From Bacillota bacterium (GTDB taxonomy: Bacteria > Bacillota > Clostridia > Acetivibrionales > DSM-1351): DNA of 31,441 nt. The stretch lies in assembly GCA_023391425.1 (NCBI GenBank), contig JAEWAX010000112.1, forward strand, positions 1 through 31,441, read 5' to 3'. The notes beneath the pieces were generated by a model. The model saw nothing but the letters and a program-made list of their open reading frames with translations, ran no database searches and was not told the origin of the DNA. A program made the position numbers and the translations under genes. Each line of letters starts with the position of its first letter. Position 1 is the first letter of the stretch. Positions 9,062 to 15,637 of this stretch are shown one piece after another.

Positions 9062-9090
9062 TTGCTTATATACATTAATATCTTTACAAT
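9062..9090 (+). promoter_or_regulatory. Predicted promoter of the AraC-family regulator gene
   Basis: TTGCTT (9062-9067), a 17-base spacer and TACAAT (9085-9090) make a good sigma-A-type promoter about 70 bp before the ATG at 9159. It overlaps the divergent promoter of the GH127 operon. Confidence 0.6.
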
Positions 9091-9103
9091 ATAAGTATGC
9101 CAA
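9075..9103 (-). promoter_or_regulatory. Predicted promoter of the GH127-DUF5605 operon
   Basis: On the minus strand TTGGCA (9098-9103) is followed after 17 bases by TATTAA (9075-9080). The -10 box is a 4/6 match. It lies about 55 bp before the GTG start and overlaps both the divergent araC-type promoter and the left arm of the inverted repeat at 9084-9121. Confidence 0.55.
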
Positions 9104-9121
9104 ATAAATTTTATATTGTAA
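9084..9121. repeat. 11-bp perfect inverted repeat in the GH127/AraC divergent promoter region (putative operator)
   Basis: TTACAATATAA at 9084-9094 is the exact reverse complement of TTATATTGTAA at 9111-9121, with 16 bases between. The left arm covers the regulator's -10 box and the spacer of the GH127 promoter. The right arm sits just upstream of the GH127 -35 box, where an activator would bind. AraC proteins often bind direct repeats, so the palindrome could instead serve a different factor. Confidence 0.5.
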
Positions 9122-9158
9122 GTAGATAAAAAACACAAAAGGTGGATAATATTGACCT

Positions 9159-10052
9159 ATGTATTATTTAAAAGCTGATATTAAAAAACCGCTACAGTTT
9201 CTATTCTCAGGAATATTTACAGCTGATTCCACATGGACCCATATGGAAAGGGTCATGGACAGCTTTGAAATCATTATAGTAATCCGCGGAAATGTTTATA
9301 TTCAACAGGATGAGGACAAATTTGTTTTAGGAGAAGGTGATGCACTTTTACTGCTTCCCGGCCACCCCCATAAGGGGTATGCAAATTCCGCAAAAGGCAC
9401 CTCCTTTTTCTGGCTACATTTTCAGTGCAATAATAACTTTACAATTCTAAGTGAAAAAGATGCTCAAGAGGAAATAAAACCAGCTAACAATAATCCATAT
9501 TTAAAAGGCTTTGAGGATAAAATCTTGTTACCTGCCTTTTTCCACCCCTCCAATATGGAGAGACTTAGTATATTATTTCATCAGCTGCTGCATGTTTCAC
9601 AGTCCGATTACTATACCTTGCAAGGTATGAATTATATTTTAACTTCATTAGTTATAGAAATGACTGAACAAACTCTATCCCAGAATATTGGGACAAAGAA
9701 ACAATTAATCAATAATGAAAATCTCTCAAGGATTGTGGAATGGATAAACTCACATTACACCAGTAATATATCCTTAAAGTCCGTTGCATATGAATTTAAT
9801 TACACTAAAGAGTATCTAGCACGTTATTTTAAAAAGCATATGGGTATGAGTATGCAGGAATACATAAACAAAATGAAAATAGCGAAGGCTCGTGAGCTGC
9901 TCATACAAGCTGAAAAAAACATTAAGGAAATATCATCGGAATTAGGCTTCTCCGATGACAAGTATTTTCTTAGACTCTTCAAACAATATGAAAAAATAAC
10001 CCCTCGAGAGTATCGAAGGGCCTATCACAGGTTACATATGAATAATATTTAA
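9159..10052 (+). CDS. AraC family transcriptional regulator
   Basis: A 297-residue protein, ATG start with AGGTGG about 13 bases upstream. Residues about 15-110 form a cupin-like AraC sensor domain (VIRGNVYIQQDEDKFVLGEGDALLLLPGHPH). Residues about 185-290 form the double helix-turn-helix: LKSVAYEFNYTKEYLARYFKK and then IKEISSELGFSDDKYFLRLFKQ, ending in the family signature ITPREYRR. This architecture is typical of sugar-responsive activators in Firmicutes. It is divergent from the GH127-DUF5605 operon with overlapping promoters, so it very likely controls that operon and perhaps itself. The inducer is probably an arabinose- or xylose-containing sugar bound by the cupin domain; that is inferred. 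No convincing terminator follows, and the convergent gene ends only 27 bp away. Confidence 0.92.
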   Translation: MYYLKADIKKPLQFLFSGIFTADSTWTHMERVMDSFEIIIVIRGNVYIQQDEDKFVLGEGDALLLLPGHPHKGYANSAKGTSFFWLHFQCNNNFTILSEKDAQEEIKPANNNPYLKGFEDKILLPAFFHPSNMERLSILFHQLLHVSQSDYYTLQGMNYILTSLVIEMTEQTLSQNIGTKKQLINNENLSRIVEWINSHYTSNISLKSVAYEFNYTKEYLARYFKKHMGMSMQEYINKMKIAKARELLIQAEKNIKEISSELGFSDDKYFLRLFKQYEKITPREYRRAYHRLHMNNI

Positions 10053-10079
10053 TCCGTTCTTATTACTGTCTTAATAGTT

Positions 10080-10910
10080 TTAGCTCTGTTTCTTAGTATC
10101 CATCACCAGGCTCTTTGCAACTACATTCATCCTTCTGATGTTGAGTGCTGTCAAATGTTTTATTTGCTCGCTTACCTTTTCTTGAACCTCTCTCAGTAGT
10201 TGCTTTACCAAGCAGCCATAGATAAGCACCAAATCCATTTCTATATATATGCCATCTGGTCGGTTTTCTGCTCTAAACCTTGATATTTTTGACACACCCT
10301 CGATATTTGAAGTTACATACTCTACTATCTGATATATTGTGTAATCAGATATAGTGTAATTTCCCATATAGCTAAAGGTTGGACGTACAACAGACTTTTC
10401 ACCTATTAACTGGTAGCTGCCCTTACCCTTTCTTCTAAATATCTGAAGTGGATCTAAAAAATATCCAGAAAAATCTTTTTTTATTTCAAAGGTTGGAACA
10501 GGAATTACATGCTTACCCTGCTCCCTTCTTGTTGATAAAGCCTGCTTAATCTCATATTCACTGGCTACGTCAGTAATATATACTTTTTCAGTAACAGGAC
10601 CTATTCCAAGTCTATCTGCTATTGCCTCTACCATTCCATCTGATGTCCCAATAATTAACAAGGTTTGGGTATTATAGCTTTTTAGGGCATTTACCACATC
10701 CTCTGTATGCTTTTTGTCTGTAAACAAAGCCCTCTTTATTGAAGCAATTTTAGTAGTTTCTCTCTTTGCTGAAGTACCAGCAATTATCTGGTTACCCTTT
10801 ATAAGCAATCCATCATCTATTATATAGTCAGTCCCATGTTCTCTCGCAACCCATGAGGCTCTATGGCTTTTACCTGTACCACTCGGTCCAACAAATCCTA
10901 TAACTTTCAA
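10080..10910 (-). CDS. P-loop ATPase fused to a C-terminal Asp23/Gls24 domain
   Basis: A 276-residue protein. The start is TTG at 10908-10910 with AGGAGG 9 bases upstream. The N-terminus is a nucleotide-binding domain with Walker A GPSGTGKS (8-15) and a hydrophobic strand TLLIIGTSDG (about 84-93). The conserved IIDDGLLI stretch (30-37) suggests a kinase-like or AAA-type ATPase. The last 95 residues or so (from GNYTISDYTIYQIVEYV to LNIRRMNVVAKSLVMD) match the Asp23/Gls24 envelope-stress domain, which is normally a stand-alone small protein. No membrane segment is present. The role is unknown; coupling of nucleotide use to envelope or stress functions is an inference. It is a single-gene unit with a repeat-rich upstream region. 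Confidence 0.82.
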   Translation of the reverse strand: MKVIGFVGPSGTGKSHRASWVAREHGTDYIIDDGLLIKGNQIIAGTSAKRETTKIASIKRALFTDKKHTEDVVNALKSYNTQTLLIIGTSDGMVEAIADRLGIGPVTEKVYITDVASEYEIKQALSTRREQGKHVIPVPTFEIKKDFSGYFLDPLQIFRRKGKGSYQLIGEKSVVRPTFSYMGNYTISDYTIYQIVEYVTSNIEGVSKISRFRAENRPDGIYIEMDLVLIYGCLVKQLLREVQEKVSEQIKHLTALNIRRMNVVAKSLVMDTKKQS

Positions 10911-10925
10911 AGAGTATTCCTCCTG

Positions 10926-10960
10926 ATAAACTAATTATTTACTTATAAACTAATTATTTA
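10926..10960. repeat. Two 16-bp direct repeats with 19-bp period upstream of the ATPase-Gls24 gene
   Basis: ATAAACTAATTATTTA occurs at 10926-10941 and again at 10945-10960, with a partial third copy (TAAACTA) starting at 10961. The first copy begins about 15 bp upstream of the start codon on the minus strand, so it lies in the leader or promoter of that gene. Confidence 0.65.
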
Positions 10961-11020
10961 TAAACTACTAACATTTACTTATATAATACTATTAACAATT
11001 AAAATATAGAAAAGTATATC

Positions 11021-11063
11021 AAAATAAGTATAATATAAATTATCTACATATTATACTTATTTT
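11021..11063. repeat. 16-bp perfect inverted repeat
   Basis: AAAATAAGTATAATAT (11021-11036) is the exact reverse complement of ATATTATACTTATTTT (11048-11063), with an 11-base spacer. It is AT-only apart from one G-C pair, so the hairpin would be weak; a protein-binding site is as likely. Confidence 0.6.
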
Positions 11064-11091
11064 ATAATTTTAACATTTATTTATATAAGGA

Positions 11092-11121
11092 AAAAGAGAG
11101 CCATAAGACTCTCTTTTCTTT
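11092..11121 (-). terminator. Terminator-like hairpin downstream of ytxC
   Basis: AAAAGAGAG (11092-11100) pairs with CTCTCTTTT (11109-11117) across an 8-base loop, and both strands have a T-rich tail. With no plus-strand gene just upstream, the likely user is the minus-strand ytxC transcript, although the hairpin lies about 270 bp past its stop. Confidence 0.5.
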
Positions 11122-11158
11122 TTCCCGGACATTTTATCCTTTGTAATTATATGTTTTG

Positions 11159-11231
11159 TCTGCAGTAAATAGGGCTATCTTCTTCTGTAGTAAATTAGAT
11201 TATCTTATCTTTAGTAAAGTATAAATTACTT
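11159..11231. repeat. Three degenerate 24-25-bp tandem repeats
   Basis: The units start at 11159 (TCTGCAGTAAATAGGGCTAT), 11184 (TCTGTAGTAAATTAGATTAT) and 11208 (TCTTTAGTAAAGTATAAATT). They share the core TCTNNAGTAAA. Conservation is partial, so these may be decayed repeats. Confidence 0.4.
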
Positions 11232-11272
11232 TATATATGCCATAATGTATATAAAGTGGTTTATTTATTTGA

Positions 11273-11310
11273 AAATACAATATATTGTAATTACACAATA
11301 TATTGTATTT
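11273..11310. repeat. 16-bp perfect inverted repeat made of two ACAATATATTGT palindromes
   Basis: AAATACAATATATTGT (11273-11288) is the exact reverse complement of 11295-11310, with a 6-base loop. Each arm contains the self-complementary 12-mer ACAATATATTGT (11277-11288 and 11295-11306), so the two copies are also direct repeats 18 bp apart. It lies 77 bp after the ytxC stop. Confidence 0.65.
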
Positions 11311-11386
11311 ATATCCTTTCCTTTTGTCAATATATATTACAAAAAAATATCTAGTAATAATTTACTATCTTTTTTAGGCTCGAATC

Positions 11387-12304
11387 CTATTCTTTTCTGT
11401 CAGATTTTGCGAGGCTATATTCACAAAGGCTACATCCACCACAAAGAATAACCTTGCCAGCAAAAACATTCTTTATAGTATCCAACAATTTTTGATTTTT
11501 AAACCTCTCCCAATTATGAATTATTATACTTTTAGGAGCAAGCGTTATAAGTGAGCTTACAAGTAAATCATCATGGTTTATTTCTGTTTCTGGTAGTTCA
11601 GTTAGAAAATCCTGTATACAGTCATTTGTAATTTCATTCTTTTTTTCATCTAATAATATATATTGGTCCTCATATTGCATTACTACATGGACAAAATTAA
11701 ATTTAGATTCCTGTATCTCTACAAAATATTTAAGCAATCTTATGAACTCTTTATACTCTCTTTCAATCAAGAAATCATCTACAGCATTATCAGCAATATC
11801 CTCAAGCTCCTTAATATAGTCCTTGAGTCTAAAATTTATGAAACCATCTAAAATTATGCTACTCGAACCTTCGAAGTATTCCATAAACTTTTTCACAATC
11901 ATGTTTCTTCGTCTTAATTGAAATAGCGTATTAAAAAATACTTTATCATCATTTTTTATAATCTTTTGTGAAATACGCAATATGTCTTTTTTTTCAGATG
12001 AGCTAAAATATCCATAGTTGCTATTAATTATTCTAATTAGTAGCTTTTCTTCATATTGTTGTATAACATGTTCAGCAAGCGCATTTGAGACATGAAGTTT
12101 TAGTAATTCATATTGATTGGAGTTTTTATGAACTTGAGTCTCGCCTTCTATATTGCATACTACTGAAATTGTGCCCTCAAAGTCAATCTCTTTAACTGAA
12201 TAATTTATATTTTTATCTTTTAGTTGCTGAAGCTCCTTATCTATTTGTTGCACAATGTTTTCTGCTTTATCGCTAACTCCTATAGAGAGATATTGATACT
12301 GCAT
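11387..12304 (-). CDS. ytxC: YtxC-like putative sporulation protein
   Basis: A 305-residue protein from the ATG at 12302-12304, which has AAGGGAAGTG upstream. An ATG at 12371-12373 in the same frame would add 23 residues with no good binding site and no family match, so it is not used. The start MQYQYLSIGVSDKAENI and the central region (YSVKEIDFEGTISVVCNIEG, later FINFRLKDYIKELEDIAD) fit the YtxC family (PF08812), a spore-former-specific protein of unknown mechanism. The end carries LCGGCSLCEYS, with three Cys. It has no signal peptide or membrane helix. It is monocistronic here and agrees with the SASP gene that the host makes endospores. Confidence 0.8.
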   Translation of the reverse strand: MQYQYLSIGVSDKAENIVQQIDKELQQLKDKNINYSVKEIDFEGTISVVCNIEGETQVHKNSNQYELLKLHVSNALAEHVIQQYEEKLLIRIINSNYGYFSSSEKKDILRISQKIIKNDDKVFFNTLFQLRRRNMIVKKFMEYFEGSSSIILDGFINFRLKDYIKELEDIADNAVDDFLIEREYKEFIRLLKYFVEIQESKFNFVHVVMQYEDQYILLDEKKNEITNDCIQDFLTELPETEINHDDLLVSSLITLAPKSIIIHNWERFKNQKLLDTIKNVFAGKVILCGGCSLCEYSLAKSDRKE

Positions 12305-12524
12305 CAACTTCACTTCCCTTCGTGTGTAGTATATGTCTGAGTAAAATGTTGTATGCAGCGAGCATTTTTGCAATTTATGCTAAATTGGAATAAAATATTT
12401 TTAAAAATACCTTACCATTAATATGTCTTTTGCATGAATGCACCCCTTAAGTTATGCTACATTATATGCATTGCTGTTTTCATAGGTACTATACGGTAAA
12501 GATTATTTCTCTAAGCATAAACCA

Positions 12525-13280
12525 TTATTTTTGAATTATAGGAATTAGGGTTCCTAAGTCCATTAACCTTTCATCATTAAGCATAACCACGTCCACAGTT
12601 TTTAAACTTAAAAAACTTGATATTTCTTTGAAATTTTTATGAAATTCTAAGTTGCCTGTAAAAGCGAGATATTTTTCCCCAATCAAACCTGTAGAACCGC
12701 CAAGGAAGCCCATATCAAAAGGTTCAAGTTTTATTGATTTATCTGGTTCTATTAATAAAGCATCAATTCCAACTGCAGTTGTCTTTTTATAAATCTCCAT
12801 ATCAGAGGTAATTATACTGTTTTCATCAACAATGCAGGTCAAACATTTCGAGTACCCCTGATTGACATGAATAAGTTCGATACCTCTTTCTAAAAGCAGT
12901 TGCTTTATAACAGGATCAGTATACTTTGTATTATGGAAGGCATAGTTCCCAACTCTTGCTACATTGTAGGCAATTGTATTAGGATATTTATTTTGTAATA
13001 ATGTATGTCCTAATATCATCTTAAATCCTATGTTACTAAGTCCATCTATGAACTGTTGTGGGGTATTTGGAGCATACACAATTAAATCATCTTCGATATG
13101 GTTAAGCATAATATCAGGATGATATGCTACAGCAGGATATACATCAGGGTGTGGTAACGTTTGAATAACTGAAATATTCCGCTTCATTAGCTCTTCTTTA
13201 ATTCTATTTGGAGCTCTACCGTCAATTATTAAAGTAAGTACATCGTTAGTTGGCAAGTTTGGTATTTTAACTGGTTTCAA
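12525..13280 (-). CDS. DUF6873 family, GME (guanidino-modifying enzyme)-fold protein
   Basis: A 251-residue protein. The start is TTG at 13278-13280 with GGAGG 7 bases upstream. It is typical of a conserved clostridial family placed in the guanidino-modifying (arginine deiminase/amidinotransferase-like) fold: repeated beta-beta-alpha units, FHNTKYTDP around residue 115, NQGYSKCLTCIVDEN around 140-154, and GFLGGSTGLIGEKYLAFTGN around 193-212. In true guanidino-modifying enzymes a C-terminal Cys and a central His attack the guanidine; here the C-terminal region lacks an obvious Cys, so catalysis is doubtful. The family assignment is from memory of these motifs. It is a single-gene unit upstream of ytxC on the same strand. 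Confidence 0.72.
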   Translation of the reverse strand: MKPVKIPNLPTNDVLTLIIDGRAPNRIKEELMKRNISVIQTLPHPDVYPAVAYHPDIMLNHIEDDLIVYAPNTPQQFIDGLSNIGFKMILGHTLLQNKYPNTIAYNVARVGNYAFHNTKYTDPVIKQLLLERGIELIHVNQGYSKCLTCIVDENSIITSDMEIYKKTTAVGIDALLIEPDKSIKLEPFDMGFLGGSTGLIGEKYLAFTGNLEFHKNFKEISSFLSLKTVDVVMLNDERLMDLGTLIPIIQK

Positions 13281-13474
13281 GGTTTATCCTCCAATTTTAA
13301 TGTTCAATGATTTTTAAAAAATTAGTTTCTACTGATTAAAATATTTACCTAATAGTTAATTTTAGGTATCACACATAATTTTTATATTTCATATTATACT
13401 AAAGAAGAAAACATCAGTATCTACTTTATTTCTATTGTTACCTAGATTAGAATAAAACTTCATATATCAATACT

Positions 13475-13498
13475 AACTATCTGTAAAAGCAGATGGTT
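13475..13498 (+). ncRNA. Hairpin preceding a terminator; part of a possible small RNA
   Basis: AACTATCTG (13475-13483) pairs with CAGATGGTT (13490-13498), including one G-U pair, around a TAAAAG loop. Ten bases later comes the terminator at 13509. Together they look like the end of a short plus-strand transcript with no protein gene. No firm promoter was found. Confidence 0.3.
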
Positions 13499-13508
13499 AT
13501 TTAAATAC

Positions 13509-13548
13509 ACCGCATTTCTCGTAAAAAGGAAATGCGGTTATTTTATTT
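13509..13548 (+). terminator. Intrinsic terminator with no visible upstream plus-strand gene
   Basis: ACCGCATTTC (13509-13518) pairs perfectly with GAAATGCGGT (13529-13538), followed by TATTTTATTT. The nearest plus-strand protein gene upstream ends at 10052, so the terminated transcript is either a small RNA or the leader of the DUF378 gene. Confidence 0.7.
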
Positions 13549-13673
13549 ATCCTTTTTGATTCTGAATAAAAATTGGCTATATTAATTATAATATAACTGA
13601 AGTACAAATAATATTTACGACATAAAATTAAAGATATTTTATGTAAAACTAAAAAAGAAAGGAAGTTATCGCC

Positions 13674-13886
13674 ATGAGAACATCTTTGGATAGAGTAGCC
13701 TTGATAATTGTAATCATTGGAGCTCTGAACTGGCTTTCTGTAGGATTATTTCGATATGACTTAGTAGCATCCATATTTGGAGCTACCTCATTCATTACAA
13801 GAACAATATTCACTATAGTAGGTATTGCTGGCTTATACAGCATAAGCCTATTATTCAGGGAGTCTGAGACAGTACGAGATCATTAA
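13674..13886 (+). CDS. DUF378 family small membrane protein
   Basis: A 70-residue protein, ATG with AAAGGAAG upstream. It matches the DUF378 family: two transmembrane helices (about 8-27 and 42-63) with the conserved ALNWLSVGLFRYDLVASIFG between them and a short charged tail. These proteins are widespread in Firmicutes and their function is unknown. It is monocistronic, with its own terminator at 13898-13921. An overlapping frame on the other strand is not coding. Confidence 0.9.
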   Translation: MRTSLDRVALIIVIIGALNWLSVGLFRYDLVASIFGATSFITRTIFTIVGIAGLYSISLLFRESETVRDH

Positions 13887-13897
13887 GTATCCACCCT

Positions 13898-13928
13898 AAG
13901 TGGCGTAATCCTACGCCACTTTATTATT
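13898..13928 (+). terminator. Intrinsic terminator after the DUF378 gene
   Basis: AAGTGGCGTA (13898-13907) and TACGCCACTT (13912-13921) form a perfect 10-bp stem with a 4-base loop, followed by TATTATT. It lies 11 bp past the stop. Confidence 0.88.
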
Positions 13929-14079
13929 GTATAAGTCTTATTTTTCAGCAGTATTTGATTGGTGTTTCAGACATAAATTGCCGTTATATTTTTTTTAATA
14001 TTGCAGATTATATTAGTACACCAACAAAATCACTAATATCTAGTGAAATCTGGTGATAACTTAAAGGAGGAACAAAATT

Positions 14080-14250
14080 ATGGCAAGAAGTAAATCAACA
14101 TTCGAGAATATGAAGTATGAAATCGCTTCTCAGGTTGGGGTTAACCTAAAACAGGGCTATAATGGTGACTTAACTTCTAGAGAAGCCGGCAAAATCGGTG
14201 GAACTATCACTCAGAAGGTATTTGAAGCTTATACAAATACTAAGAAATAA
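14080..14250 (+). CDS. Alpha/beta-type small acid-soluble spore protein (SASP)
   Basis: A 56-residue protein, ATG at 14080-14082 with AAAGGAGG 7-8 bases upstream. It has the alpha/beta SASP layout: the germination-protease site region YEIASQVGV (about residues 13-21), then LKQGYNGDLTSREAGKIGG and a C-terminal ITQKVFEAY helix. SASPs coat DNA in the spore core, protect it from UV and chemicals, and are cut by the GPR protease at germination, usually at E-(I/F)-A-S-E; here the last Glu is Gln. It is a single gene with its own terminator, as expected for a forespore (sigma-G) gene, but I could not identify a firm sigma-G promoter. Confidence 0.93.
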   Translation: MARSKSTFENMKYEIASQVGVNLKQGYNGDLTSREAGKIGGTITQKVFEAYTNTKK

Positions 14251-14268
14251 TAAGTAAGCAAAATCAAT

Positions 14269-14306
14269 AAAAGGATACCGTTTCGGACGGTGTCCTTTTA
14301 TTTAAT
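14269..14306 (+). terminator. Intrinsic terminator after the SASP gene
   Basis: AAAAGGATACCGT (14269-14281) pairs with ACGGTGTCCTTTT (14287-14299), 13 positions with one G-U pair and a 5-base loop, followed by ATTTAATT. It lies 18 bp past the stop. Confidence 0.9.
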
Positions 14307-14436
14307 TATTTTATTTTCGGATTTTTTCAGAAAATTTTAAATATAAAGCTTTATTACTTTTATATATTTATATATAATTAAAGTAGATAAGTACATTACT
14401 ACGCTTGTTGCAAATTAGTATAAGCAGGAGGTTTTC

Positions 14437-14457
14437 ATGTATTTACTAATAACATAA
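14437..14457 (+). CDS. Six-codon leader ORF before the AI-2E-family gene
   Basis: ATG at 14437-14439 follows a perfect AGGAGG (14427-14432) at 4-base spacing and encodes MYLLIT before TAA at 14455-14457. It is in frame with the permease start at 14470, 12 bases later, whose own binding site (AAAGGATG) is weaker. This arrangement suggests translation of a short leader with re-initiation at the permease, but the ORF is too short to prove. Confidence 0.35.
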   Translation: MYLLIT

Positions 14458-14469
14458 AAGGATGCAGCT

Positions 14470-15528
14470 ATGACAACATTAAAATCAATTTTTTCAAAAC
14501 AAATGCCCAGGCGGTTACTTATACTTTTAGCTTTTGCAATCGTAGTATATCTCCTTAGAGGAATGGCAAACATGTTTTTGCTGACCTTTATATTTGCATA
14601 TTTAGGCTATACTGCATCAAGCTTTTTCTTCTCTAAAGCTAAAATCGTAAATTCTAAAATTTTAAAGGGAATTATAATTTTAGTATACTTAACCATTATA
14701 GCACTTGCAGTTTACATTCTTTATAAGTATATACCTATAATTATTATTGAATTACAATCAATAATAGACCAAGCTACGAATTTCTTAAATGGTACTTATG
14801 ATAATGAAACTCTTAATTACATTATTTCATTGTCTAAAGATTTTAAGATATCCACTTATATAGGCGATAATGTGGAAACTCTGTTTAAATCTATTACCAA
14901 TATAGGAAAATGGGGCTTTGACATATTTGTAGCAATAATTTTAAGCTTATTCTTTATACTTGAAAAAGGTAGGATAGTAAAATTTACTTCTGGGTTCAAA
15001 AATAGTAAAGTTACAGTTGTTTATGATGAGTTGGCCTTCTTCGGGCACAAATTTCTGCAATCCTTTGGAAAGGTTATGCAGACCCAGATAACTATAGCAT
15101 TTATAAACTGTGTGCTGTCTATGATAATTCTGTCTATTCTTAAATTCCCACAAATATTTGGTTTGGGCTTTATGATATTTGTTCTAGGTCTAGTACCAGT
15201 TGCTGGTGTAGTTGTTTCACTAATTCCACTATCAATAATCGCCTTTAATATTGGTGGTTTTAGAATGATTATATATATACTCATACTAATTGCAGTTTTG
15301 CATGCACTGGAAAGTTATGTACTCAACCCAAAGCTTATGTCTCAAAAAACAAAATTGCCTGTTTTTTATACATTTATAGTTTTAATAGTCTCTGAACATA
15401 TTCTTGGAATTTGGGGACTTATTATAGGTATCCCAATTTTCATATTCATACTGGATGTTCTTGAAGTTAAGAATCCAGACGTAGCTACTTCTGACACTGA
15501 CATCGACAGCTATAAAGACAACGTTTAA
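14470..15528 (+). CDS. AI-2E family transporter (UPF0118 permease)
   Basis: A 352-residue integral membrane protein. It shows the AI-2E/TqsA family pattern: three N-terminal helices (about 15-30, 33-50, 63-86), a hydrophilic stretch (about 90-145) and a C-terminal bundle of about five helices. The signatures are LPVFYTFIVLIVSEHILGIWG and the neighbouring GLIIGIPI near the end, together with FMIFVLGLVPVAGVVVSLIP. Members export small molecules or act as Na+(Li+)/H+ antiporters; the substrate here is unknown. The annotated start is ATG with AAAGGATG upstream, preceded by a six-codon leader with a stronger binding site. No terminator is evident before the gene at 15638. Confidence 0.88.
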   Translation: MTTLKSIFSKQMPRRLLILLAFAIVVYLLRGMANMFLLTFIFAYLGYTASSFFFSKAKIVNSKILKGIIILVYLTIIALAVYILYKYIPIIIIELQSIIDQATNFLNGTYDNETLNYIISLSKDFKISTYIGDNVETLFKSITNIGKWGFDIFVAIILSLFFILEKGRIVKFTSGFKNSKVTVVYDELAFFGHKFLQSFGKVMQTQITIAFINCVLSMIILSILKFPQIFGLGFMIFVLGLVPVAGVVVSLIPLSIIAFNIGGFRMIIYILILIAVLHALESYVLNPKLMSQKTKLPVFYTFIVLIVSEHILGIWGLIIGIPIFIFILDVLEVKNPDVATSDTDIDSYKDNV

Positions 15529-15637
15529 TGTATTATTAGATATGTACTTTATGCGTAGTAAATTTGTGTTAATATTTTTTCTATTTTGGGTATTAATAAA
15601 TTAAGTATAAACCAATTTTTCAAGGGGGATAATTCAT

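Larger units (their letters stand above)
10911..11386. other. 476-bp repeat-rich gene-free region
   Basis: The region lies between the starts of the ATPase-Gls24 gene (left, minus) and the end of ytxC (right, minus). I find no convincing coding frame. It holds a 16-bp direct repeat (10926-10960), a 16-bp perfect inverted repeat (11021-11063), a terminator-like hairpin (11092-11120), three degenerate 24-25-bp tandem units (11159-11231) and a second 16-bp perfect inverted repeat (11273-11310). The promoter of the ATPase gene must lie at its left end. Confidence 0.6.
13281..13673. other. 393-bp intergenic region with two tandem hairpins
   Basis: It lies between the divergent DUF6873 and DUF378 genes. 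No coding frame is convincing. It contains a hairpin at 13475-13498, a terminator-like hairpin at 13509-13538 and a possible promoter for DUF378 (TTGATT at 13556-13561, 16 bases, TATATT at 13578-13583). Confidence 0.5.

Noticed and set aside
13984..14079. A sigma-G promoter for the SASP gene
   Set aside because: GTATT near 13946 and CATAAAT near 13971 give a rough spacing, but the -10 match is poor; I could not support it.
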